DNA of 7,982 bases from an uncultured Nesterenkonia sp. (GCA_946221825.1 CAMINA010000054.1:1-7982), one strand, 5' to 3'. Shown: positions 1-7,303, counted from the stretch's first letter. Numbers and translations: made by a program. Notes: a model not told the origin generated them from the sequence alone.

Positions 1-197
1 CCTGCCACCAGTCCACCTTCGACGCCGCCAACGAGTTCAAGGTGGTCTTCGGGCCGGCCGGCCGTCCGCTGCCGCAGCTGCCCATCACTGTGGACGACGA
101 GGGCTTCCTCGTCGCACGCAGCGACTTCACCGAACCCGTCGGCCCGACCTACTGGGAGCGCGGCAACACCGACCCGGAGGGTGATTACGCATCATGA
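1..197 (+). CDS. qcrA: Rieske iron-sulfur subunit of the cytochrome bc1-type complex, C-terminal end (partial)
   Basis: This is the 3' end of a gene that starts before the window; the reading frame enters at position 3 and stops at TGA 195-197. The first visible residues are CHQSTFD. This is the second cluster-binding loop of a Rieske protein, in which the Cys and His ligate the [2Fe-2S] centre; the two bases before it fit a Pro codon, as in the usual CPCH motif. The segments GPAGRPLPQLP and FTEPVGPTYWER that follow are typical of the actinobacterial Rieske C-terminus. The protein would carry electrons from menaquinol at the outer face of the membrane towards the cytochrome c subunit. A short tail, ending DYAS, follows WER. 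The stop overlaps the qcrB start (ATGA), so the two genes are translationally coupled and surely co-transcribed. The first cluster motif, the membrane helices and the start lie outside the window. Family assignment is secure. Confidence 0.93.
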   Translation, partial: CHQSTFDAANEFKVVFGPAGRPLPQLPITVDDEGFLVARSDFTEPVGPTYWERGNTDPEGDYAS

Positions 198-1912
198 GCG
201 CCACCAAAGAGAAATACACCGAGGAGCAGTACCTCGAGGCCGACCAGTACCAGCCGAAGACCAGCACGGGTCGGATCGCCAACTACGTGGACACCCGCGT
301 GGGCGGCACCGGGATCGTCCGGGAGTTCGGCCGCAAGGTCTTCCCGGACCACTGGACCTTCATGTTCGGTGAGGTTGCGCTCTACAGCTTCGTCATCCTG
401 ATCCTCTCGGGCACCTTCCTGACCTTCTGGTTCGACCCCTCGATGTCGACCACGCGCTACTCGGGCTCCTATGCACCGTTGCAGGGCCTGGAGATGTCCA
501 TGGCGTATGCGACCGCCCTGGAGCTGTCCTTCGACGTGCGCGGCGGACTGTTCATGCGCCAGCTGCATCACTGGGCCGCGCTGCTGTTCATCGCAGCGAT
601 GTCGATCCACATGCTACGCGTGTTCTTCACCGGCGCGTTCCGCAAGCCGCGCGAGCTCAACTGGGTGGTCGGCTGTGCGCTGCTCATCCTGGGCCTGGGC
701 GCCGGCTTCACCGGCTACTCCCTGCCTGACGAGGTGCTCTCCGGCAACGGCCTGCGCATCATCGACGGCATGCTGAAGGCACTCCCTGTGGTCGGCACCT
801 ACATCTCGTTCTTCCTGTTCGGTGGAGAGTTCCCCGGTCATGAGGTCATTCCGCGCCTCTATGTGCTGCACATCATGGTGATTCCTGCGATGATCCTGTT
901 GCTCATCGCGATCCACCTGTTCATGGTGGTGCTGCACAAGCACACCCAGTACCCCGGCCCGGGGCGCACTGAGCGCAATGTGGTCGGCTACCCTGTGGGT
1001 CCGGTCTACGCGGCCAAGGCTGGTGGGTTCTTCTTCATCGTCTTCGGCATCCTGGCTCTGATCTCCGGCACGTTCCAGATCAACGCATTGTGGAACTACG
1101 GCCCCTACGACCCGTCGCCGGTACAGGCGGGTGCGCAGCCCGACTGGTACATCGGCCCGTTCGAGGGTGTGCTGCGTCTGATGCCGGGCTACCTGGGCGA
1201 CTTCTCCCTGGAATGGGTCATCCCGACCCCGTGGGGCGGAAACTCCCTGGCGCTGCCGGTGCTGATCCCCATGATCCCGGTCGGGCTGATGTTCCTCGGT
1301 CTGTTCGTGTGGCCGTGGATCGAATCCTGGATCACCAAGGATCGCAAGGAGCACCACCTCCTGGACCGTCCGCGCAACGCGCCGGCACGTACAGCCTTCG
1401 GCGCCGCTGTGATGACCTTCTACATGATCATGTGGGGCATGGGGTCCAACGACCTCATCGCCACGCACTTCGGCCTGTCGCTGAACGACATCACCTACTG
1501 GTCGCGTGTGCTGATCTTTGTCGGCCCGGTGATCGCCTACATCCTCACCAAGCGCATCTGCCTCTCCCTGCAGCGCAAGGACCGGGAGATCGTGCTGCAC
1601 GGCGATGAGGCTGGTGTGATCCAGGTGTCCGCTGACGGCGGCTTCAGCGAGAAGCACCGCCGTCTGGACGACTACGAGCTCTGGACGCTGGTCTCCTACG
1701 ATGCCCCGGAGCCGAGCCCTGCTGAGCCCAACGCCAAGGGTAAGGTCACGCTGCTCGAGAAGTTCCGTGCACGTCTGAATCGTGCCTTCTACGAGGACCG
1801 CGTGGCCCCGGTCAGCCGTGAGGAGTACCTCGAGGCTCTGGAGCACGACCACCACGAGGCTCATGAGCTTCCCTCCAGCGGCGTGGGTGCCATCGAATCC
1901 AAGGACCACTGA
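194..1912 (+). CDS. qcrB: Cytochrome b subunit of menaquinol:cytochrome c oxidoreductase (complex III)
   Basis: This 572-residue integral membrane protein carries the two b hemes and the quinol sites of the bc1-type complex. Helix B has H125 and H139, 14 apart, and helix D has H226 and H241, 15 apart; these are the four expected heme ligands. The quinol-oxidation motif appears as PDWY (residues 316-319), the actinobacterial form of PEWY. About eight membrane helices can be placed: roughly 58-80, 119-147, 156-177, 222-248, 276-295, 353-377, 400-420 and 433-455. Residues 456-572 form a charged soluble tail, a feature of actinobacterial QcrB that is absent from mitochondrial cytochrome b, and it ends in a His-rich patch. 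The ATG at 194 is the first possible start, because an in-frame TGA lies at 182-184; GGAGGG at 176-181 is the likely ribosome binding site, at rather long spacing. The ATG overlaps the qcrA stop. A hairpin beyond the stop probably ends the operon. Confidence 0.97.
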   Translation: MSATKEKYTEEQYLEADQYQPKTSTGRIANYVDTRVGGTGIVREFGRKVFPDHWTFMFGEVALYSFVILILSGTFLTFWFDPSMSTTRYSGSYAPLQGLEMSMAYATALELSFDVRGGLFMRQLHHWAALLFIAAMSIHMLRVFFTGAFRKPRELNWVVGCALLILGLGAGFTGYSLPDEVLSGNGLRIIDGMLKALPVVGTYISFFLFGGEFPGHEVIPRLYVLHIMVIPAMILLLIAIHLFMVVLHKHTQYPGPGRTERNVVGYPVGPVYAAKAGGFFFIVFGILALISGTFQINALWNYGPYDPSPVQAGAQPDWYIGPFEGVLRLMPGYLGDFSLEWVIPTPWGGNSLALPVLIPMIPVGLMFLGLFVWPWIESWITKDRKEHHLLDRPRNAPARTAFGAAVMTFYMIMWGMGSNDLIATHFGLSLNDITYWSRVLIFVGPVIAYILTKRICLSLQRKDREIVLHGDEAGVIQVSADGGFSEKHRRLDDYELWTLVSYDAPEPSPAEPNAKGKVTLLEKFRARLNRAFYEDRVAPVSREEYLEALEHDHHEAHELPSSGVGAIESKDH

Positions 1913-1940
1913 TCACGGTCCTGTGAGGTGTCATCCTCCG

Positions 1941-1957
1941 GGAGCTTGAGCGGCTCC
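1941..1957 (+). other. Small hairpin downstream of qcrB
   Basis: GGAGC (1941-1945) and GCTCC (1953-1957) can pair around a 7-base loop, between the qcrB stop and the larger hairpin that follows. The stem is only 5 bp and has no T-run after it, so its role is uncertain. It may only add to 3'-end structure of the qcr mRNA. Confidence 0.3.
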
Positions 1958-1960
1958 ACC

Positions 1961-2010
1961 ACGACGGCGGGCCCGTTTTCCACAGATGTGGGAGGCGGGC
2001 CCGCCGTCGT
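1961..2010 (+). terminator. Long perfect-stem hairpin after qcrB, probable transcription terminator
   Basis: ACGACGGCGGGCCCG (1961-1975) is the exact reverse complement of CGGGCCCGCCGTCGT (1996-2010), giving a 15-bp very G+C-rich stem. The 20-base loop can itself pair partly, with CCACA at 1980-1984 facing TGTGG at 1987-1991 and T-G wobble pairs below. It begins 48 bases after the qcrB stop and ends 78 bases before the next gene's preferred start. No T-run follows on either strand, so it is not a textbook intrinsic terminator, but U-less strong hairpins at operon ends are common in high-G+C actinobacteria. It may act as a terminator or as a 3'-end stabiliser of the qcr mRNA. Confidence 0.6.
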
Positions 2011-2072
2011 ATGCGTTCGATGGATAGGCTGAGCGCATCGTTCATCCCTTGTCGGGCTGCTGTTGTCCGGCG

Positions 2073-2083
2073 AAGGAGAGGAG
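2073..2083 (+). promoter_or_regulatory. Ribosome binding site that sets the GTG 2089 start
   Basis: The purine-rich run AAGGAGAGGAG holds two overlapping Shine-Dalgarno-like cores, AAGGAG (2073-2078, 10 bases before the start) and GAGGAG (2078-2083, 5 bases before). It supports GTG 2089 over the upstream in-frame ATG at 2011, which directly abuts the terminator hairpin and has no such sequence before it. Confidence 0.7.
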
Positions 2084-2088
2084 TCTGG

Positions 2089-5000
2089 GTGGAACTGCTG
2101 ATCATCATCGGTCTGGTGCTGGCTCTGCTCTGCGGGGTGCCGCTGCTGATCGGTTTCGCCATCGGCCAGTCCGTGGAGCGGCGTCGCTGGCGGCGCTCCG
2201 GCGCCATCGCTCCTCATACCGCCCCTCAGCAGGCATACCCCACGCTGTACGCCCCGCAGGCTCCCGAGCAGGAACACTGGCCGCCGGCAGAGCCCCGCGA
2301 GCCTGCGCCCTACGTGCCCGGTCCCGACCACCACGCGTGGCAGCAGCCGGACGACACTCACACTCACCGGTCGGTGCAACCGGCGCAACCCGCGCAACCG
2401 GCCGCACCCACGGGGCCGTTCGGGTCTGAAGGGCCTGCGCAGGAACACCTCGTCCCTTGGCATCAGCAGGCTCCGGCGCAGAATGCTGTGGTCCAGAACG
2501 CTGTGGCGCAGAGAACCTCGGAGCAGAGAACTCCGGAGCAGCTGGCCGCGGAGAAGAAGCGTCGGGAGCGTCGCAACATCAATGTTGCGCTGTACATCGG
2601 AGGTCTGCTGCTGGTGGCTGCGGCACTCTCCTTCGTCGCTGTGGTGGGGGATCCCGTTCTGACCGCCATCAGCCTGGGTGCTGTCTGCCTGGCTTTCACT
2701 GCCGGCGGCTTCCTGATCGCGCGCTTCTCCACAGTGCTTCGCCCGGCGGGGATCTCGCTCTACGGCACTGGACTGGCGCTGCTTCCGGTGCTGGCGCTGC
2801 CGCTGAACGACTCGCTCATCCACGATGCGCTGCTGACCTGGATGATCATCTCCGCTCTGGGCACTGTCGTCTATCTGCACGGCGCGCTGACCCTGGACAG
2901 TCGGATCCTCGGCTATCTGGTCATTCCCTTCCTGTACTCCACTCTCTTCGCCGCGACAGCCGCAGTGCGTCCGGCGCTGTTCTGGGCACTGTTGGTGATC
3001 ATCGTGATCTCCTCGGTGCTGCAGCTGGCCATGGCCCTCTGGGGTCCCCGTGTGCCGCACGTCCTGTCCAAGCCCTTCGGCCAGCTCCACGTGGCCGTGG
3101 TGCCGGGTGTCTTGGTGTCCGCCCTGGTGATGTTTGACGAGCTGAGCCGTTATGAGTTCGCCACGCTCTTCGGCGTCGTGGGCGTCTATTACCTGGCGAG
3201 TTCGCTGCAGTGTGTCACGCAGGCAGGTCGTCTGGCCGAGCGTATTGCTGCGCGGCCGCTGTGGCTGCTGGCAGCGTTGCTGCTCCTGGGCGATCAGGCT
3301 CTGAAGCCCCTTCCACTGGTCGTCCTGGTGGTCGCTTTCTTGACGGTGCTGTACCTGGCTGTGTCTCATATCCCCGGCTTCACCGTGGGGCGGTGGGCGC
3401 GTGCCGACCGCCGTCTCACGCTCGTGGTGGTGCTGGCCGTCTCTGCGTTGTCCCAGCTGACGGTACTGCCCTATGGCGCGCTGGACGGCTGGGAGCATGC
3501 GTGGATGATCGGCATGGCGGTTCTGACGGTAGGCGTCTGCGCGCAGTCGCTGTTGATCACGCGTGACACCGCGCCGGCATCGGCCCCTCTGGGATGGCAG
3601 CTGATCATCCGCGGCTTCCTGGTCCTGTCGATGCTCGCAGCGCTGCCGGAGCACATCTGGTGGACCGTGGGCTGGGCCCTGATCTGGCTCCTGGGAGAGT
3701 ATGCACTGTCCCTGCGGCCCGGGCGCGCGGTCTGGCAGCGAGCGGCTGGGACCGTGACGCTGGGCGCGATCGGGCTGGCTCTGGGATCCGCTCTGGGAGA
3801 TTCGCAGCTGGCCCGTCGCCTCGCTCTGGCCGCCGTGACGCTCTTCGCCGTGGCCTGCGCCGTGCAGCTCGCCGTGGCCGGCCGCAGGGTGTGCGCTCTC
3901 GGCGCGACGCCGCGCCGGCAGCTGGGGGAGTCCTGGGCATGGGCGGCACTGTTCATCCTCGCGACGGCGCTGGGCGCGGAGGTCTACCCACTGGGGGAAC
4001 TGACCACAGTGCTGTATCTGTTGGGTACGGCGACGGTGACCTATGGCATCGTGATCATGACTGCTGCTCCTGCCGCTGAGGTGGGAGGTCACAGCGATGT
4101 GCCCTGGCTCAGCATCATTCGTGCGGCGGCCTGCATCGGGTACGCACTGGTTGCCATCAGATCCGTTGACCTCGTCGGGGCCGGCGCGCAGGATCAGGCG
4201 GCCCTGCTCCTCGCCGGCGCCCTGATCCTGTTCAGCGGTGAGGTGCTCAGCGCGATCTGGCTGCGTCTCCGTGGTCCCGTCGCAGGTGTCGCGGTACGGA
4301 CCTGGGCTCCTCTGCACCTGTCCTCGAATCTGCTGTGGCTGGCCACCGTGAACGCTGTGCTGGCGGGCACCGCCATCGACGGTGCGCTGTATTGGGCTAC
4401 GGCGCTGCCCTGGGCAGTCTCCGCCCTGGCGCTGCTGTGGCGCGTGGATATCCAGGGCGCCCAGCGGCTGCTGGTAGCCCCGGCGCTCTACGCGTTCGGA
4501 GCGACTGTGATGATGCTGGTCGGCCTGGTCTCAGCGGACCGACCCTGGTGGGCCGCCCTGGTCCTCGGTGCTGCCGGCGTCGTGCTGGTGGTGCTGTGCC
4601 TGCGTCACATAGGCCTTCCGCCGGTGGCTCTGGCACTTCCAGCCTGTGCCGCACTGAGCGGCTCGCTGCTGATGCTGGGCCCGTTGGAGGCCGCTGATGC
4701 CTCGTCGGTGCTCACGCTCTACGCGGTTCCGGCCGCGGCCTTCCTGCTGAGCCTGCTGGCCGGCGTCGGGACCACGGTACTGCGTCCGGTCCAGCAGGTG
4801 CGCACTGTGCTGGTGGTCTCCGGTGTTGTGGCGCTGCTGGCTTCCCTGGTCCCGGTCATCGCCGCGCCCACCGCTGATCCGGCCGGGTTGGGATGGACGG
4901 TGCCCAGTATGCACGTGGTGCTGCTGGCGGCCGCGTTCTGGGGAGGCACGCACTGCGTGCGGTTGCCCGCAGCTCTGATCGGCAGCCTGGCCGTGCCAGC

Positions 5001-5931
5001 CTCACTGAGCTTCGCCTGGGCCCAGCATGAGCCTCTCACCGCAACGACGGCGGCTGTGGCGATGCTCCTGATGCTCGCGGGTCTGCTGGTGAGCGAGCCG
5101 CTGCTGAGCCGTATGCCCAACGAGTCCCATCTCTTCCTGGGCACCGGCGCTGCGGTGCTGGCGGTGCTGGTGATCATCTCGCATCAGTCGCTGCCAGCGG
5201 AAGTCTCCCCGATGATGCTTCAGGTGTCCCCCTTCGTCGGTGCCGCGGCGCTGCTGACCCATGGCTTGGTGCGTGGGCACCGTGGGGCGCTCTGGGCAGG
5301 GGCCCTGCTGGCCGTGGCAGTGCCTGTGCCGGAGGAGGCTCAGCATCTTCTCTGGCTGCTGCCGGTGCTGCATGCTTTGGTGTTTATGGCCGAGATGGAT
5401 CGCTCGGGGGCTGCACAGCGCGCCCGATGCTGCCTCATCGGCGCGATGGGCCTGCCAGCCTCGGGCGTCTATGTCTGGGCTCGGACGGAGGAGCTCTCGC
5501 AGGTGAGCGCCTCCGTGGTGCTGCTGGTGATGATCATGGCTCTGATGGTCAGCGAATTCGTGTTGGCCGCTCGTGGGGAGCTGCCCAGCCAGGTGCCGAG
5601 GGCGGATCGGACCGCAGCCCGAAGCGACGGTCTGTTCTTCGGCGCTGGGGGAGCGGTGGCCACCGCTGCGGCGCTGGTGTCATTCCTTGGTGATTCCATC
5701 TTCGCCCAGGTGGCACCGCTGGCCGCCGCAGCCGCTCTGTTGGTCTGCGCGCTGCTGCGTTCGAACCGCATGGGTCTGTGGTGGGCCGCGACCCTGATCG
5801 TCCTCAGCGTGCTCTGGTGGCTGCGCAGCTTCACCGTGCTCCTGCTGGTCACCCTGGCGGTGCTGATCATCGGTGCGGCCATCTGGCGGCTGATCGCCAT
5901 CAACCGCCGGGACGTCAGCTCCGGCGTGTGA
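2089..5931 (+). CDS. Giant polytopic membrane protein of unknown function (1280 aa)
   Basis: I do not recognise a named gene here. From GTG 2089 the protein begins MELLIIIGLVLALL, one N-terminal membrane anchor (to about residue 25), followed by an Arg-rich stop-transfer (SVERRRWRR). A hydrophilic, Pro/Gln/His-rich linker runs to about residue 162 and holds short tandem repeats. From NINVALYIGG (about residue 164) to the end it is almost wholly hydrophobic, with roughly thirty or more membrane segments joined by short loops, many carrying Arg. The opening of this part (LYIGGLLLVAAALSFVA) resembles the large DUF2157/DUF2339-type membrane proteins of bacteria, but I claim only general resemblance. 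The last third contains an internal duplication (residues 962-1114 and 1115-1280). No catalytic motif, Walker motif or heme site is apparent. It is separated from qcrB by a strong hairpin, so it is probably its own transcript, and it ends tail to tail with rarA. The coding call is firm; the function is unknown. Confidence 0.88.
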   Translation: MELLIIIGLVLALLCGVPLLIGFAIGQSVERRRWRRSGAIAPHTAPQQAYPTLYAPQAPEQEHWPPAEPREPAPYVPGPDHHAWQQPDDTHTHRSVQPAQPAQPAAPTGPFGSEGPAQEHLVPWHQQAPAQNAVVQNAVAQRTSEQRTPEQLAAEKKRRERRNINVALYIGGLLLVAAALSFVAVVGDPVLTAISLGAVCLAFTAGGFLIARFSTVLRPAGISLYGTGLALLPVLALPLNDSLIHDALLTWMIISALGTVVYLHGALTLDSRILGYLVIPFLYSTLFAATAAVRPALFWALLVIIVISSVLQLAMALWGPRVPHVLSKPFGQLHVAVVPGVLVSALVMFDELSRYEFATLFGVVGVYYLASSLQCVTQAGRLAERIAARPLWLLAALLLLGDQALKPLPLVVLVVAFLTVLYLAVSHIPGFTVGRWARADRRLTLVVVLAVSALSQLTVLPYGALDGWEHAWMIGMAVLTVGVCAQSLLITRDTAPASAPLGWQLIIRGFLVLSMLAALPEHIWWTVGWALIWLLGEYALSLRPGRAVWQRAAGTVTLGAIGLALGSALGDSQLARRLALAAVTLFAVACAVQLAVAGRRVCALGATPRRQLGESWAWAALFILATALGAEVYPLGELTTVLYLLGTATVTYGIVIMTAAPAAEVGGHSDVPWLSIIRAAACIGYALVAIRSVDLVGAGAQDQAALLLAGALILFSGEVLSAIWLRLRGPVAGVAVRTWAPLHLSSNLLWLATVNAVLAGTAIDGALYWATALPWAVSALALLWRVDIQGAQRLLVAPALYAFGATVMMLVGLVSADRPWWAALVLGAAGVVLVVLCLRHIGLPPVALALPACAALSGSLLMLGPLEAADASSVLTLYAVPAAAFLLSLLAGVGTTVLRPVQQVRTVLVVSGVVALLASLVPVIAAPTADPAGLGWTVPSMHVVLLAAAFWGGTHCVRLPAALIGSLAVPASLSFAWAQHEPLTATTAAVAMLLMLAGLLVSEPLLSRMPNESHLFLGTGAAVLAVLVIISHQSLPAEVSPMMLQVSPFVGAAALLTHGLVRGHRGALWAGALLAVAVPVPEEAQHLLWLLPVLHALVFMAEMDRSGAAQRARCCLIGAMGLPASGVYVWARTEELSQVSASVVLLVMIMALMVSEFVLAARGELPSQVPRADRTAARSDGLFFGAGGAVATAAALVSFLGDSIFAQVAPLAAAAALLVCALLRSNRMGLWWAATLIVLSVLWWLRSFTVLLLVTLAVLIIGAAIWRLIAINRRDVSSGV
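2374..2400 (+). repeat. Three 9-base tandem units encoding QP-A repeats in the linker
   Basis: Three in-frame 9-base units (GTGCAACCG, GCGCAACCC, GCGCAACCG) encode VQP-AQP-AQP within the Pro/Gln-rich linker of the giant membrane protein. All three Gln codons are CAA, whereas Gln elsewhere in the linker is mostly CAG, which suggests recent duplication of one unit. Confidence 0.7.
2464..2553 (+). repeat. Six 15-base tandem units encoding Q-x4 pentapeptides in the linker
   Basis: Six consecutive in-frame 15-base units each start with CAG and encode QQAPA, QNAVV, QNAVA, QRTSE, QRTPE and QLAAE (residues 126-155 of the 1280-residue protein). Units 2 and 3 are nearly identical to each other, as are units 4 and 5, with differences mostly at single bases; units 1 and 6 match only in spacing and the leading Gln. 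The block lies just before the basic KKRRERR stretch and the first membrane segment of the main hydrophobic part. Confidence 0.75.
4972..5928 (+). repeat. Internal protein-level tandem duplication in the giant membrane protein
   Basis: Residues 962-1114 and 1115-1280 align as two copies of one multi-helix module. ALIGSLAVPASLSFAWAQHE pairs with CLIGAMGLPASGVYVWARTE; extending through the next three residues (PLT and ELS), 10 of 23 positions are identical without gaps. Further along, both copies keep LVSE/MVSE, an LFxGxGxAV stretch, and the pattern QVxPxxxAAALLxxxLxRxxRxxLW (from Q1045 and Q1207). Copy 2 has an extra hydrophilic loop (about residues 1160-1176) and copy 1 an extra stretch near residues 1031-1043. 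A weaker earlier copy may start near residue 850. The match is at protein level and old enough to have diverged. Confidence 0.7.
5905..5926. terminator. Weak hairpin spanning the two convergent stop codons
   Basis: CGCCGG (5905-5910) and CCGGCG (5921-5926) can pair around a 10-base loop, right where the giant membrane protein gene and rarA end tail to tail. It lies within both coding regions and lacks a T-run. It is the only candidate I see for a shared bidirectional terminator, and it is weak. Confidence 0.25.
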
Positions 5932-7300
5932 TCCCGCGCAGCTTCTCCAACCGCTCGGCGACAGCACGCTCGGCACCGTTGGCGGTGGGTCGGTAGTAGT
6001 CCACGCCTACCAGATCATCCGGCGGGTATTGCTGGGCGGCCACGTGGTGGGGCTCATCATGGGCGTACACGTAGCCTCTGCCGTGGCCCAGTCGGTGGGC
6101 TCCGGAGTAGTGGGCGTCGCGCAGATGAGCCGGAACGGGAGCACCCTTGCCCGCACGCACATCGGCGATCGCGGCGTCGAGGGCCTGATAGGAGGCGTTG
6201 GACTTCGGTGCCGTCGCGATATGCACAGTGGCCTGAGCCAGCAGGATCCTGCCCTCAGGCATGCCGACGAGCTGAACGGCGTCGGCGGCGGCCACAGCGG
6301 TGGTCAGTGCACTGGGATCGGCCATTCCGACCTCTTCTCCGGCGGCGATCACCAGGCGGCGGGCCAGAAAGCGAGGATCCTCGCCGGCCTCGATCATCCG
6401 CGCCAGATAATGCAGTGCGGCATCCGGGTCGGAGCCGCGCAGCGACTTGATGAAGGCCGAGATGATGTCATAATGCTGATCGCCATCCTTGTCATATCTC
6501 TGGACGGCATGATCCATGGCATGCTCGGCGTCCTGCACGGTGATCTGCGCCTGCTCATCCTCGCCGGAACGGGCTGAGGCCACCGCCGCCGAAGCTTCCA
6601 GGGCGGTGAGCACCCGGCGGGCATCCCCGCCGGACATCCGCAGGATATGTGAGCGAGCCTCATCCTCCAGGAGGAACTCACCGTTGAGTCCTCGGGGCTC
6701 TGTGACGGCACGGTCGAGCAGATCACCCAGGTCATCTGTGGTCAGTGGCTGGAGGGTCAGCAGCAATGACCGGGAGAGCAGCGGTGCAATGACGGAGAAC
6801 GAGGGGTTCTCCGTCGTGGCTGCCACCAGAATGACCCAGCCGTTCTCCACGCCGGGCAGCAGAGCATCCTGCTGCGCCTTGTTGAAGCGGTGGATCTCAT
6901 CCAGGAAGAGGACAGTGGTCTTGCCGCGGAGGTCACGGTCCTCCAAGGCCTGATCCATGACACGGCGCACGTCTCTGACTCCGGCTCGGATGGCTGAGAG
7001 CTCCACGAACTTCCGGGAGGCGCCCCGGGCGATCACATGGGCCAGAGTGGTCTTACCGGTGCCGGGAGGTCCCCAGAGGATCACTGAGGAGGGGCCGGCG
7101 GGTCCCCGTGACCCTTCGGAGAGCACGCGCAGCGGTGATCCCTCGTCCAGCAGGTGCTTCTGCCCGACCACTTCGTCCAGAGTGCGCGGACGCATACGTA
7201 CGGCCAGCGGTGTGTGGCGGCCTCGTGAGGTGGCGGTCTCCGAGGAGTCGCTGCCCTCGTCCTCCGGGCCGAAGTCGTCGGCGGAGAAGAGATCGGTCAC
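5915..7300 (-). CDS. rarA: Replication-associated recombination protein A (AAA+ ATPase)
   Basis: This 461-residue protein is of the RarA/MgsA family (WRNIP1/Mgs1 in eukaryotes), a clamp-loader-like AAA+ ATPase that acts at stalled replication forks and DNA ends. A short acidic N-terminus of about 30 residues precedes the AAA+ module. The motifs run in order: VVGQ (44-47), Walker A GPPGTGKT (77-84), Walker B VLFLDEIHRF (130-139, with D134 and E135), sensor 1 ATTENPSF (161-168), arginine finger in LLSRS (R177) and sensor 2 GGDARR (224-229). The C-terminal tetramerisation part carries the family blocks RRLVIAAGEEVGMADP (314-329), APKSNASYQALDAA (364-377) and VPAHLRDAHY (389-398). Length is normal and no key residue is missing. 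The start is GTG 7300, with GGAGGTG just upstream. The stop overlaps the converging membrane protein gene by 17 bases. The VanZ-RDD gene ends 51 bases upstream on the same strand, so co-transcription is possible. Confidence 0.97.
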   Translation of the reverse strand: MTDLFSADDFGPEDEGSDSSETATSRGRHTPLAVRMRPRTLDEVVGQKHLLDEGSPLRVLSEGSRGPAGPSSVILWGPPGTGKTTLAHVIARGASRKFVELSAIRAGVRDVRRVMDQALEDRDLRGKTTVLFLDEIHRFNKAQQDALLPGVENGWVILVAATTENPSFSVIAPLLSRSLLLTLQPLTTDDLGDLLDRAVTEPRGLNGEFLLEDEARSHILRMSGGDARRVLTALEASAAVASARSGEDEQAQITVQDAEHAMDHAVQRYDKDGDQHYDIISAFIKSLRGSDPDAALHYLARMIEAGEDPRFLARRLVIAAGEEVGMADPSALTTAVAAADAVQLVGMPEGRILLAQATVHIATAPKSNASYQALDAAIADVRAGKGAPVPAHLRDAHYSGAHRLGHGRGYVYAHDEPHHVAAQQYPPDDLVGVDYYRPTANGAERAVAERLEKLRGITRRS

Positions 7301-7303
7301 AGT

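Noticed and set aside
614..1909. 431-codon open frame antisense to qcrB (and a 141-codon one at 185-610)
   Set aside because: It mirrors the qcrB codon phase in high-G+C DNA, has a His/Asp/Gln-rich composition typical of antisense shadows, and shows no recognisable motif.
2025..2030. TAGGCT as a -10 promoter element for the giant membrane protein gene
   Set aside because: No acceptable -35 lies 16-19 bases upstream (that stretch is the hairpin arm), so the match is too weak to call.
2011..2088. Upstream in-frame ATG at 2011 as the start of the giant membrane protein
   Set aside because: It directly follows the hairpin stem, has no ribosome binding site, and adds an Arg-rich segment with no family meaning; GTG 2089 has a strong ribosome binding site and begins with a clean membrane anchor.
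1861..4317. 818-codon minus-strand open frame across the intergenic gap and the giant membrane protein
   Set aside because: Its translation is Gln/Arg/His-rich low-complexity sequence with no domain, runs through the terminator hairpin, and is explained as the complement of Leu/Val/Ala codons of the plus-strand gene.
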